Below, piece after piece: positions 23,657-36,712 of a stretch of DNA of 64,000 nt. The first letter of the stretch is position 1. The number at the start of each line of letters is the position of its first letter. The notes beneath the pieces were generated by a model, which did not search any database, was not told where the DNA came from, and worked only from the letters and a program-made list of their open reading frames with translations. The stretch comes from Spinacia oleracea (lineage: Eukaryota; Streptophyta; Magnoliopsida; Caryophyllales; Amaranthaceae), in the NCBI RefSeq assembly GCF_020520425.1, contig NC_079487.1:133880385-133944384 (forward strand). The letters run 5' to 3'. The position numbers and the translations under genes were made by a program.

Positions 23657-26600
23657 CTACCTTCGGTAAGTATAACGTCTGTTTGGTGCATGATTATATT
23701 GCTGTTGATGATATTGCTGTTGATGATATTGCTGTTGATTATGTTCTGGTTCTGGAATAGAACTATTTGACAGCAACGCTTCCCGAAGACGCCATCCAAC
23801 TGGCTCCTGAAGAAATTTCTGTGATTCTATGTAATCCAAGATCCTAGTTATTTTTGAACCAGCATTTGGGTCTCGTGCTCTCAGTGTAGGCACAAACTCC
23901 CTTGAAATGGCGTTCAGTATCTTCGTAAACTGGTTCTTATATTTTCTATGTAGAGCAAACCCGGCCATCTGTGTAAAATAGACGACAGAATAAAACAAGA
24001 TTTATTAAAGGCATCAACAAAGAAATGACATACTTTTGTACTACCTCCGTTCCTGAAAATTCTTTACGCTTTTCGTTTAAGTCCATTCCTGAAAGTACTT
24101 TACACTTAAATTTTATTCCATTTTTGGAATACAATGTTTACAATTTACCCTATATTTTGATTTTTTTTAATCATCAACTTGCATCTACTCTGATTTTTTT
24201 ATTTATCTACTTTCACACTTAGATAAAAGTTCACTTTCACTCACTTGCAAATAACTACCTCACTTGCTCACCCTCTAACAGTAACAGTAAAGAACATATA
24301 GGAACGGAGGTAGTATATTCCAAACATATTGCCAACTTACTTCTAGGAAAGCTCCGAGAGCAACAGCGGTGTATCTATTAGGTGGGAGACCGTTTAAAAA
24401 CCGTGCAAGCCAAGCCCAACCTTCTTCCAAGCCATGTTTGTTCTGAACACGAGCATCCGTCTAAAAAAACACATGATGTTAGTTGATTGTAATGTCAGGG
24501 GATTGGGAGCAAAACAATTTCGGATTGTGTCATCTTGGACAGCAAAGCAATTACGCAAACCTGAACTAGAGCCCCGTATAGTTTCATCAGAGATTCTAAT
24601 CGTTCTAGATAGCAATCTGTTGTCTCTAACTTCCCATCTTCTCTATAGCCAATGGCTTTGTAATAAGCTTCTTCAGTTTCAAAACCAGCCTTAATTGTAT
24701 GCAAAAGAGAGAACATAATCAGTTTTTGACATTTCCGACACTTTGCAATGTTGCAAGAACCGTCAAAAAGATGGATGAACAAAATTTAATGCCTTAAAAA
24801 AGGGAAGCTTAGTCTTGGGATCTATGTATTCATGCATGTTATGTTGTCTTAAATACTAATGCTTCTAAACAGTGTTCTAACTTCTAAAGACCTGCAATCA
24901 ATGTATGACAGTTGATGCAGCAACTTTTCGTAAATCACAATTGAATGGGGAAAAATGCACCAGTCAATGTGAATTGGTAAATACATAAGATGAATATCGG
25001 ATGAGTGTGGCAATCATTCTTAATATGGTTTATGTGATGTAGAGCTAGGCAAAGAATTCAGAAGGGAGAAAGATAAACAATATCATGATCTTATAAAAAT
25101 GACCGAAGACAAGACAAAAGAACCTAATTCAAGTCTGAGTGTTAAAAACATACATTATGCTCAATGGTTTACCTTGGAGTACATTATATGCTTCGGAACA
25201 GTGTAGATGCAAGCTTTGTGAAACTCAGCAAGGAGACAGTCCATGACAGCTGGGACCTGAGTCATTATACATATAATTATAAACAGAAAACTAAGAACAA
25301 TTGCACAACACGATTGAGTTCAGGAAATAAGGTTTGAACACCTTAAGAACCTATTTCATTTCTGGCCCTTACCCCAAAGTCCCAAACCCAGTAACCAACT
25401 TGATCATTTTTTTTATGTCAGCTGTTATGTTTGCAGCAGTTGGAAGGGTCTGCGAAGGTTCGCCTAGCCCCTCTAACAATAGTATGCCAGTCTTGTCAAA
25501 AAGAGAGATTACAAAAAGAAATGATCTAAGAAAAAACATCTTCACTTCAGCCCTTATTTATTGATTGGTTTGAGAGAAGGCAAAGTTTTTCTCATAACTT
25601 AATTTCCCTCCTCTTCCTACTCTGTTGTAAGTTTGGGTCTAAACTCTAAAATCATCCTGAGAAGTGATAGGGTTTATTACACAAAGAGCGTGAAAAATAA
25701 TATAAACATAAGCGGCAGCAACAAAGCAATACCTGTGAGCTAACATAAACAATAACATGGCCACATGCAAAAGCAGAACTGTTGAAATTTGTGTTTGGTG
25801 CTTCATAAATAGAGATAACCTGTTCCATCAACACAAAAAAGTACATCAACATACGTACAAGATGACAGTGAAGAAGAAAAAAGAACTTTCAGATGTGCTT
25901 GATGCGCATACATAATGAAGTGTCCACATCAGAAAACATGGTCCTAACAATGAACAAAGACTACTGATGCATTATTATAGCAGGTTATGTTATGTTGAAA
26001 ATCTATGAGATTTCCTGTAAACCCCCATGATGTGGTGAAGGGAGGTTATTAGGGGAAGCATTTTTAAGGAAATTAACAAGTTAGACAAGCTACTCCGGTT
26101 GAATGCCAGGTTAAATTCAACGATTGATATCTCTAACACTTGCAATTCACAAATATTTATTCGTAGTCGTGTTTTCGGCTTTGGTTGTTAAGTGCAGAGA
26201 CCTATACCTTCCATAAAAGTTACTTGCAAGGAAGAGACAGGCAAACAAAGAGTTTCAGCACAACTTTAAACTAGATTCTCATTAGGGTATCATAACAACA
26301 AATGGATTTAGTAAATATGTACATGTAGTTTTGACTTTTGAGCATACAAAATTAACCTTCTACTAAATTTGTCAAATTCAAATGAGAAGAAAATTAAATG
26401 ACATAATATCCAAATTGATAAAACTCAGATAAATAATATTAAACCACGATTAAACATCTTTTAATCAATAAGATCAAATATTTAAGTTTAGTACCATAAG
26501 CATATGCGTAAGAGACATTATTTCTTTTCAATGGTTATAACAGCATAAGAGACTTGAAAAAGAGATGAGTTGCAAGCTAGTGATGTATTATATGGAAACA

Positions 26601-29600
26601 AGTGGGATTTTATTTTAAAAGATCAGATTTTAGGCAATACCTTCTTCGCAAGCATTGCTACAACAACAGACTGAGGGCATGCTGGGTTGTTCAAGATCTC
26701 CACTAGTTTAGTTCCTTTGGATCTGCATAAAGTAAATTCTTTAAAATATGTCCACACATCAAATTGACACCAGAAACCAATTACACATCACTAGAAAAAT
26801 AAATTCTAAATATGACCACGGTCAAGAAAGCATTCATAAAAATGTAATGAATAAAATTTCCAGCAGACAAAGAAGCTGCCAGCATTATAGCAATTCGATA
26901 TGGAAACTGCTATAGTCCATAGAAATGGTAGTCTCGGGGATATTCTAAATGAACCCCAAAACACCTCTTGTCACCAGAAAACAATTACACATCACTAGAA
27001 AAATAAATTCTAAATATGACCACGGTCAAGAAAGCATTCATAAAAATGTAATGAACAAATTTCCAGCAGACAAAGAAGCTGCCAGCATTATAGAAATTCG
27101 ATATGGAAACTGCTATAGTCCATAGAAATGGTAGTCTCGGGGAAATTCTAAATGAACCCCAAAACACCTCTTGTCACCTAGAGAAGTAAAGAATTTTCTG
27201 AAACATTTTTTTTTTAAAATCCTCCTAACCCCAATTCTTTTTAGCAAAGCATCTCTCTAAACTGATCATCGTTTCAACGGGTCAACAATGTAAATTCTTT
27301 TAGCTGTTCCAGCTATGTTACTTCGACACTTTGGTTGACAAAGGGTGTCGGTGTCGGATCCTCCAACACTTCGACACGACATGACACCAAAATATATAGT
27401 GGTCTTATATATGAAATTTAATACATCTTGAGTGCAGAGGAGTGTCGGATCCTCCGATCCCTTGTCGGACACGACATCCCATTAAGATGTCTAAGCAACA
27501 TAGTGTTCCAGCAAAAGCTGAGTCGCACACCAAACAAAGATGTAGCAGAGAGCGAAGAAAGATGTTAGTCATTGATATAACATTCCATTTAAGGGAGTAA
27601 AACAGTAATGATTGACACTGTCTTAAACATCACCACGCACCAAACACTAATCCCTACTTGTCTATTGTACCCAGCATTTCTCACAGCACTGTCATCGCCT
27701 AGCAACATCCACCTGACAGGAATCTCTAAATCTCTTACCAATAACCACAACCTCACCTAACATCAGCAACCACCTCAATGAGCACATTGAATTTATCATC
27801 ATCGGTTTATCCTATGAGTGTTCTCTTTTAAACTAAATTTGAACCAAACTCCAGCCCTGGAATTGTAATTGACATTGGAGAAAGTTATAATCTACTACCT
27901 CTTCAACATGTGATCCCTTAATTATGCACTTGGCATAATTTAACAGAATAAAATGGTCAAGACATACTATACGATCCGGAACGCTTGTCACTGGTCAGGT
28001 GTTCTGGTGAACTCTCTTGAAAGGTTATAGATATATTGTTAGTTGAGAGTGCGTATTGGTACCTGTAGAAAAGCTCATCTTGAATTACGAATTGTGTCTA
28101 TGGGTTTGAGGGAGATGAATATTCAACATAAAAAATTTATATGGTCTGCTGTAACCATAGAGAAAATAAAATGGTCATCGCTGTTGCCGTCATAGAATTG
28201 CGGAAACGGCATCCTGTGGCTGTTATGTTGCGGACTATGCCCATCATGGCGTGAATTGATCAATTGGAACAATACGCTAGTACCACTTCATCGTTATCAT
28301 CTAAGCGTATTTAACTATGCTTATCAACACTATATCTTATGATTTAGTACATAGATAAATAACTTTCCATGACTAAATTAAACTTCCCTCGCTAAAGAAT
28401 AATTGGCACACCATCCTTACACATCATAATTAGGGATTAACATGATCCCACCAGAATATCGTTTTTAGTAGTTGTGCTTACCCTACATTCTCCTCTTTTC
28501 CAAACGAGGAATCAAAGAAAATCCTATCAAGATCTATTCCTACTACATAAGGAAATATGATATGCATTTTAGACACCCAGAAATGGTAGTACTTCCAAGA
28601 TGAAGAAGAAAGTTGAGAGAGAGGGAAATAGTCCTTGGTACCCATGTGATTAAGAGGAGATAGTGAATAATAAGCTAACAAAGGTGGTTAAAAGCTTCCA
28701 TATATGTAATGTCGCAAGTATTGTGAAAATAAAAAATAAAAGGAGTATGTTGCATGTATTGAAAAACGGAGGAAATATACAAGACGAAAGGAGAAAGTCT
28801 GATGAAGCTTTTTCATAGAGAATTTACATAGTACGTTAAATATAATAGCCTTAATGACGGATTATAATATCTAATACAGCAATGGGATGTCATCGTGTAA
28901 TATAAAATACAGGCAGCTTTTCGTAGGATGCAAGTTGAATTTTGATGAAAAAGAGCTTTTCACTAATGGAACAACCTTTGCTTTAATTCCATGTCAGTAG
29001 CAGATTAACTGAAGCCTATTCTCACTAATTCATGTCCACCTGCCATATTAGTGGATTATTATATGAAGGGAAGAAACAATAAGGAGCCAATGAGCCTATA
29101 CTTAGGTAATACTCCCTCCGTCCCTCAAAGATCGCCCCAATTCCCATATTTGGATGTCCTTTTGAGTTTGCCCCATATCATACATACGTATAGGAGACCA
29201 CTACTTCACTCTCACAAACTTTACTTTGGTCCGACCAATATTCTCTCTCATCAACTCTTCCCAAACAAAACTTAATAAAGCAACTTTTTCAATGGGGCTA
29301 CATTTGAGGGACAGAGGGAGTATAACCTTTGCTTCATATTGAACCTAAGCAATAGCAAGTTGGACGAAAGAAACAGCTACTATCAGAAAGGTAATTCAAG
29401 GCTTTCACAAATGTTAACAACACCCAACTAAACACAGCCTAAGTCACTTCTTCAACTGAAGCTCTAATTTCAAAGGTACAGAAATCTATCAAGCAAAATG
29501 TATCCTTGATCTTCTGCCCCTAAATAAACTTCACACTCCATTGCAAGTACACTTAGAATTCAAAATTAATTTCTTCTATTCCCTCTACAAACCCACACTC

Positions 29601-32600
29601 TCATACATTATTCTTTATTCTTAACCTCCATGCAAAACCCAAATGTGAAACTTATTGTGGGACGGATGGAGCAACATCAAAGGAACCAAAACCATATCCT
29701 TCCAAATCACCCAAAGAAGACATAGAATGTAAGATCAGGCAACTTACTAGAATGTTTCTCGGACCATTCATTTCACCTTAAGTGCCCATACTATCAAATA
29801 CTTAGCATTCCATACCAAGTATGGATACTTAACGCTTCATTTTGGACCAAAAAACACATGCACTGTTCTATACAATTGGCCAACTCCAACACTTGGACGC
29901 TACAGGTGTTTCATACAGGCAGCTAATTTGACTAAGTTCTAATCAGCAACCAACTCAAATACTAGTAGTAAGTCCAAGATACATACACGTACAATCAAAT
30001 GTTACACAAACTTCTATCACAAATAACAAAAGCACAAATATGATCTGTGGGAGGCTCCTGCCAGTTGAGAGCACCAAAGTTGAAAACAGTTATATACAGA
30101 GCAAAATTTCATACCTTACGTTTTCTACTGTCCCGCTTATTTGACTTATCGTCCTCTTAATATCCCGTTCTACGCGGTTGTAGTCCTGTCCAGCGACATT
30201 TTGATTAACTTGTGTGATGTGTAGTTGAGATCTTTCTGGGTTAGATTTTAGCTAGAAGCAACTCCCCCCCACCCCCCACCAAAAGAAAAAGAAAAAGAAC
30301 CGCAACACACAAAAAGGAGTAAACTGTTCATAGAAAAGAGGGGACAATGGTTAAATTACAGATCTTCTTTATAACTCATGCAAATCTTACCCACACAAAA
30401 AAAAAAGTATGAAACAAAATCTTCCAATTAGAGATACAGACACGATTGACTCCACCAAATCCCCAAAGGAGGCACTGAGAAGAGTGAAAGCTAATATCCT
30501 TTCAGGCCCCATTGTCATTGAAAAGAAAGTCCAAAAGATTATACCTCCTAGAAATAACTTAAACATACGTTCATCTTAGTATAATTAGACTAAACCTCAT
30601 GTTAGCAAATAAGGGGAAAGGGTAAAAGTTAAATGGGTGTTGGTCAATTAAAAGAGTAAACTAAAATAAGAACAAGGTTAGTATGAAACTCAAACTGATC
30701 TTCAGCTGTTAGAGATAACCATGGGTAAAGGAATTACCGTGTGAGAACCAGAGTTGATTAACTGTTGGTTCCTATCCTCTAATTCCTTGTAAGTCTGAAG
30801 CCTTCGCTCCTCAAGTTTCAGAGCATTTTCTGTAGCCCTGACTAACTTACCTACAATCAGTAGGACCATTTTGTTGGGTTAAAAAAAGGATTAAGGGGAC
30901 TAGTAACTTTGGAAGAAAAACAACGCATGCTAGGAGTACAGAAGAAGGCACTCTCATGGATGAGAGTGAGAAAAACAATCTATAATAAGTCTCGTAAACA
31001 ATCAACAATGGGCAACTGAAACAGATTTCAATAACAAGCTTGCAGCATACCTTCAAACATAAAAGACCTATAGGCCCAATTATAGGCCGAATTATAAGTT
31101 GTCAGATCTTGCAACAAATAATATAAAACAGTCATCTTGTCCCTTTAATAAATCAGTCTGACCTTAAAACTTGTAGGAAGAATGAATGACTCAATCTCAA
31201 TTTGCCATGAATCCGTTATGTTTGGTTCTCGGTGAAGTAGAGAACACAAAAAAATAGGAAAAATTGATATTGACAGTTCCAACTATGGCCGTTTAACTTT
31301 TAAAGGTCCTAACTTTTGATTATTCTAGAGTGGTCTCAACTTTAAGGTGTGTTTTCCAAGAATGGTCCTTTGGTTTATTAAACTATTAATTAAGTTGATT
31401 TAAGCATATCATACTGTTCCATTTACTTCATTTAATTAAAAAATATGATTATTGCACGAGAGATATGAGTGTTAATTAAGTTATTTAGCACTTAATTTTA
31501 ACTAAGGGACCATTTTTGGAAAACACTCTCTATAGTTGGGACCACCCTGACATAATCAAAAGTTGGGACTTTTTAAAGTAAATCGGCCATAGTTGGGACC
31601 GATAATATCAATTTTTCCCAAAAAAATATAATAGTAAAAATGGGGATAAGGATCTAATTGTAACTTACAATAGATAAGATGGTCAACATTAGAATTAAAA
31701 TTCTGGAGTAACCAAAACTGCTTTTTGTCTCTTTATTTGATGTTAACAACACTCTCCATTTTACATGGAAGAATAAGTTTCTTTATATGTCTACGTCCCG
31801 ACATTACACTTTCTGTAGTTCTCCTTCTAGACCTTCAAGCTACTGACATGCATACCGACTTCTTAATTCAAGAAGAAGATGGAGGAACTCTACTGGTTGC
31901 TGCACCATGACGGTCCACCCAAGAAGTCATGAAAGACGAGCCAACCAATACGGGACACAGAGAGCAAAGTCATGGTTCAGCAACCAAGTTGAGTACACAT
32001 CAGCATACTTCTATTACCCCCCCCCCCCCGTCCCAATTTATTATTTACACTTTCCGTTTGTAGTGACCCATTTTTAATTTTTACACTTAGAATCTTTCCT
32101 TTTATATTGTAACATAAAAGTCCTTAAAATTCTGTCAAAAATCTTTCTCATTTTCCCAATGGTGACCAAATAATAAATAATGTAATTTTCAACCATTAAA
32201 TCTTTCACAGTTTCCCATTGGAACATTAAATCTTTCTCATTTTCCCAATGTAATTTTTTTTGATAAGAAGTGAAAATATTATTAATAAACATAATTTGCA
32301 TTGTTTAAGTTATACAAAAAGAGAATCTTTATCCACATTAATTATATGTTAAATCACGTGCATGATACCAAACGTAAAGAATAAAAAGGGACGGAGGGAG
32401 TACTAGTTTCGACAGGAATTACATACTACTTCTACATTTTTTACTGACTTGGTATAAGAAGAAATTAAAGCCTTCATTGCAGTTGTATAAAACACACAAC
32501 CTAGCATGACATCAAAGTAAAACAACAAGGTTGATGGTTTTGGCTCAACTTGTGTGTAAGGGCTACAGTCATGCGAGTGCTTCAGTTTCCAAGCAGCAAA

Positions 32601-35600
32601 GTCATTCAAGTAGGTATTCTATAGTTTGATAATAAACATTCTTTTTAGGACGAATCTTAGCTCTTCAAATCCAATGAATATCTTCCGAATACAAAGTGAG
32701 TCATTTATCAAACCAAAGATACAAGTATCCTACAAAATCATTGAATCTACCTAGTCCTTCTAAACTAGCAGGTAATTTCAACAACCAGTACCAGAGGGTT
32801 TTTTTTTAGTGGTTTCACTTGTACCCAGCCCTATTTATTGTACTTACTCTTGCGCTAACCCAGTCCCAAAGTTCAAGTTTACCAAACGCTTTCCAAATAC
32901 CAAAAAAAACAGTGTCTACGAAATAATCAGAAGGACGAACACAGGATCCTAGGAAACCAATCAAGTGCGTAAGTGAATTCACCCAACAAAAAGATGCACA
33001 ATCATCCAGCATAACTAATAAGAAATTAGTTACGTTGTCCCACAAAACACGAAGAACTTCATCACAGTAAAAGCTTAAGATAGAAAAGCAAGCAAACAAG
33101 AGAATGAAAGGGTGTACAATTCATACCTGCTGACTTTACTTCCAATCGCACATTTGGAGCTGATGTGGTTGAGGGTGCCTTTTCCTTGTCCAATTTATCT
33201 GCAGCTTCTTTAGCTAATTTTTCAGCTTCCTGTGCAGTTTTTCTCTCCTCTTCAGCTTTTTTAGCAGCCTCCAGTTTAGCCGCCTGCACCAAACAGGGGA
33301 TGTGGTGTAAAACAAATGCATACACAGAACTAGGAGTACAGGAAACATACATTATATACTTCAAAGGAAACACTGTGAAGTACTTTAATATTTACTGTAG
33401 GTGAAGAATACTTGAGTAAAATTTTGAATGGAGAATGAACCGAAGGAAGACCAGAATTCCTCCAAAGTCGAAGGTACAAATTAGTTTACTGGTCATGCTG
33501 AACATCATTATTAACCAAGCTATAGGACATCGAAGTAAAACATGGAACATCATTTGAAAGCCCTTCAAAATACTCCCTCCGTCCCAATTTAGTCGTTACA
33601 CTTTCCTTTTACATCCATCCAAATCTAACATTAATGCATGGACCTACTAATATCTTAGGTCACACACCCTCTGTCATTCAATTAAAAAAGTTCTTCCACT
33701 ATATCACATCTACTTATCGCACAACACTTTGTACAATGACGATGTGACGATGAAATTGGGACGGAGGGATCATATAACATCTGCAACATGTGGCTTAGAG
33801 TAAAGTAAATGAAAGAAGCAGCAAGGGGTTGTTTGTTTGTGTTTTAGAAGCCTAAATACAGAAAAAGGTGACAATGATCCATTCAATTACCCTAGAGAAG
33901 CAGAAGAATCCCCGTAAACAAATTTAATGCCTCGCTAATGGTAATATAGTAAAAATAAATCCAATTTTTAAAGATCTCTCACCTTTTACCCCCACTTTTC
34001 CTACCTCTCTTGCTCCTTTTTAGCCTTTAGTAAATATGACAATGTTAAGTTTACAAACCTCTTGTTCTTCCTTATCTTTCTGTTGGCGCAATTTTTCTTC
34101 TTGCAAAGCTTTCTCTTTTCTTTTGGCTTCTTCAACAGCAGCATCATCTCTTATTTTTCTTTCTTCTAACTGTGATATGTGCTCATGATCCCTTTGAATG
34201 GCTGTTAAGTGATTATCAAGAGCTTCAGCACTGCAATGGTTGAAAGAAAAAGTCAAAACAAGAGAAAGCAAAGTAAATTTGTCAACATATGTAAATGAGT
34301 GAAATCCATTTTGTGGGGAAGAGGGGTGGGGTTGGGGGTACTTCAGCCACTCCTTGAACAAATAACTACCTCAGACATAACTCGGAGCCAGCCCATGCCA
34401 AAGTAAATAAAAAGGGTTGAAACCATAACACTCAAGAAAATCCCAAAGTAATCTAAGTGGCATCTTACATCTTGCGTTGGTAATGCAAGTCCAGCTTTCT
34501 GTCCATCTGCCGTCTAGCATCAGTGTTTTTCTCAACTTGAACAAGGGCTGATGTAGACTTCTCCTTTTCAACCACCAACTGTGTCTCCAATGCTGCTAGT
34601 TGGTTCCTGATTTCCTCCTGTCAGATAGTTTTTGAAACTTTAATTTCTGCCCCAGATAAGAAAGCTTAAGCCTTCCTTCCCAACAACAAGCTTCTGTTTC
34701 TACTTTAGATTGCCTCTTTGAGATTGTTTATTTCTCTAAACATATTAATCAGGGAACTTGGAAATTCGGAGGGCATGTGTCAGAAGGCAACTGCAGCAAT
34801 GCAACATCCTTGAAAGTAGGGTGTGAATTGAAAAGAAATGTTATAGATTCATATAATGAAGCTTCTTAGTTTAAATGAAGCGTCGTAGTTTATGGACATT
34901 AGACATGACAAAATTGCATTAAAAAAAAAAAAACAGGCACACTACATTAAGTGATCTAAGATTTTTTTTGATACAGGTGCACTTTAAGTTAAGCTATGTT
35001 TTAGCACAACATTAAAGGTAACAAATGACAAACATACACATATCAGATAGATGGAACAAACCTTAACGCCAAGCTGGTGTTCGTGCGTCAGCTCAAGGAA
35101 TGCACCTTCTACCACCCCCATTTTATCCATGACAGAAACTTGCATCTGCTGCATCTCTTCGTTGTCTGAATCATCACTTTCACTAAAAGAAACAGTTGCT
35201 GGCATCTTAGTAGAGATAGCATATACATATAGCTCTCACATGTGCCAACTAAAAATATTAAGCATAACTTACAACTCTTCACATATCTTACTTCCTATTT
35301 TTCACACTATTCAATTCAATCACGACCCACTAATATTTTAACACACGTGAAATTTCATTAGATGCTTCAGTCAAGCATACTCATTACAAAAGTCTCTCAT
35401 ACAAGTAGATAGAAGTGAGAACCTAATTGAAAAATGCAATTCATCCCAGTAAACGTCAAAGACTGAGTAGCACTACAACACTAGAAGAAGAAGAAAAAAC
35501 AGAGAAGAAAAGAAAAAGTCACCATTTCAAGTATAGTACTTCATAGCTTCTAAAAAAGATATAAGTAGAAAAGGAAAAACATTGGTAAACCCTCTTCACG

Positions 35601-36712
35601 AGGGAAGTTCTTCAAGTATTACGTATATGTTGTCCAAAAAGAAGAAATGCATATTTTCTCATATTTTCTTATGAGATACAGAGTAATAGTTTAACATATA
35701 ACCTATCCGTATTACTCTTATGTAACATCCCTTCAAATTCTAATTGGCACTAATCAGTAATCACTAACTTAACAAGGATCACAAACTTATGCATACTCCT
35801 TAATTTTACCATCAAGGATAAAAGTGATCTTTTTTGGTAGGAGTTTATGTACATCCTTTCTGTAAGTTGTATACCCCGGTTTAATTTAGGAGATTTGATA
35901 AAGGATCCAATCTCAAGTTAAAACTTCAAGAAAAACATAGAAAAGGGCAGAATATGATCATAGCTACTCACTATTTTCTTATCATGTGTCCACATAACTC
36001 GCTTTTTGTTTTTGTTTCATACTGATTATAATTTGTGCTTAAAATACCAAGAAACTATAGTCATCATCAAATTACAATGCTATATTACTTGTCAATTTTC
36101 AATATCAACTCCTTAACTAATTACTGAATAGAGGGAATTATCCTAATAAACAAATACGAAAAGAGGATGAGCACAATGCAGTGATGCACATGTAGTTTCT
36201 TTATAACTTGGAAACAATACCTGAGATAAATATCATTACAAGTAAATCGACTCACTGGCACCAAGCTCCTAGCCTCAGTTCCATCTTTGCCGTCGGATTC
36301 ATCCATCTCGTCATCATCTTCATCCATCTTGTCATCATCATCATCCACTCGCATTACGAATGCCTTCGCCTTTACCTCATTCTTTCCTCTCCTTCCAATC
36401 TTGCGAAAATCGCTACATACACACGCACAAACATACAAATCAATCCAAAAGTTCACTCACCTCAATTCACCAAAAACAAACACATGAAATTCCAAATTAA
36501 AAGTAATCAAATGTCAAGAACAGAAGAAAACATTACCGAGCTGGTGATTTGACGAAAGGTTTAGGGTTTAACGGAGAATCAGAACCATTATTGTAGAGCT
36601 TATTCTCCAATGAGCTCAACTCCGACATAAGATCATTGAAATTCCAACTAGGGTTCGGGTCAATTGAGATTCCGTTTACATTCTTCGGACATCGTAACTC
36701 CAATTTGATCAT
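23657..36712 (-). CDS. GLE1: GLE1-like nucleoporin / mRNA export factor
   Basis: Fourteen minus-strand exons join in phase to 676 aa: 36712-36537, 36412-36221, 35182-35062, 34617-34469, 34230-34059, 33283-33127, 30850-30738, 30251-30115, 26722-26641, 25819-25733, 25256-25173, 24689-24561, 24460-24341 and 23968-23657. It starts MIKLELRCPKN. An acidic run (DDDDDKMDEDDDEMDESDG, about 82-100) is followed by a long coiled coil (about 165-360). The GLE1 C-terminal helical domain covers about 370-645 and shows ILNNPACPQSVVVAMLAKK, GHVIVYVSSQVPAVMDCLLA and the run up to EPVGWRLREAL. The tail has three YHQQQ-type repeats. In other eukaryotes GLE1 with inositol hexakisphosphate activates the DEAD-box ATPase DBP5/LOS4 at the cytoplasmic face of the nuclear pore; the Arabidopsis gene is essential (EMB1745). 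Exon 8 (LKSNPERSQL...) is least certain at its acceptor. Confidence 0.92.
24041..24313. mobile_element. Stowaway-like MITE in GLE1 intron 13
   Basis: Ends CTACCTCCGTTCCTGAAAAT and, read from the right, CTACCTCCGTTCCTATATGT are inverted copies. The TA target duplication is at 24039-24040 and 24314-24315. At 273 bp it makes up most of the 372-bp intron, so the intron was about 97 bp before insertion. Confidence 0.9.
26766..27175. repeat. Recent 204-bp tandem duplication
   Basis: Two nearly identical copies, 26766-26969 and about 26970-27173, both running from a CACCAGAAAMCAATTACACA word to ACACCTCTTGTCAC. I see only a handful of differences, such as GCAATT against GAAATT. The repeat begins about 45 bases upstream of a GLE1 exon on the intron side. 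Confidence 0.92.
27313..27503. mobile_element. hAT-like MITE
   Basis: A 191-bp element with inverted ends CTATGTTACTTCGACA and, from the right, CTATGTTGCTTAGACA. A perfect 8-bp target duplication TGTTCCAG lies at 27305-27312 and 27504-27511, the size typical of hAT. The interior has repeated GTGTCGGATCCTCC. Noncoding. Confidence 0.85.
29112..29320. mobile_element. Stowaway-like MITE in GLE1 intron 8
   Basis: Inverted ends CTCCCTCCGTCCCTCAAA and, read from the right, CTCCCTCTGTCCCTCAAA, with TA at 29110-29111 and 29321-29322. 209 bp, noncoding. Confidence 0.92.
31257..31619. mobile_element. Mutator-like MITE in GLE1 intron 6
   Basis: 363 bp with inverted arms of more than 100 bases. They start GGAAAAATTGATATTG at the left and GGGAAAAATTGATATTATC from the right, and share AACTATGGCCG, CAACTTTTGATTAT and GTGTTTTCCAA words. 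The 9-bp target duplication AAAAAAATA (31248-31256 and 31620-31628) agrees with a Mutator-type transposase, although an A-rich duplication is weaker evidence than a complex one. Confidence 0.8.
32017..32400. mobile_element. Stowaway-like MITE with C-tract end
   Basis: The right end, read inward, is CTCCCTCCGTCCCTTTTTAT with TA after it. The left end has become a run of C followed by CGTCCCAATTTATTATTTAC. The interior contains repeated AAATCTTTC-CATTTTCCCAATG words and a T8GATAAG piece that may be a later insertion. About 384 bp. Confidence 0.7.
33573..33770. mobile_element. Stowaway-like MITE in GLE1 intron 5
   Basis: Left end CTCCCTCCGTCCCAATTTAG after TA; right end inward ATCCCTCCGTCCCAATTTCA. 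About 198 bp. The right-hand TA is not intact. Confidence 0.85.

Larger units (their letters stand above)
26723..30114 (-). other. Intron 8 of GLE1 (3.4 kb)
   Basis: The longest intron of the gene, between the exon ending VENV(R) and the exon starting SKGTKLVEI. It contains the 204-bp tandem duplication, the hAT-like MITE and a Stowaway MITE listed separately. The rest is AT-rich sequence with no coding signal. Confidence 0.85.
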
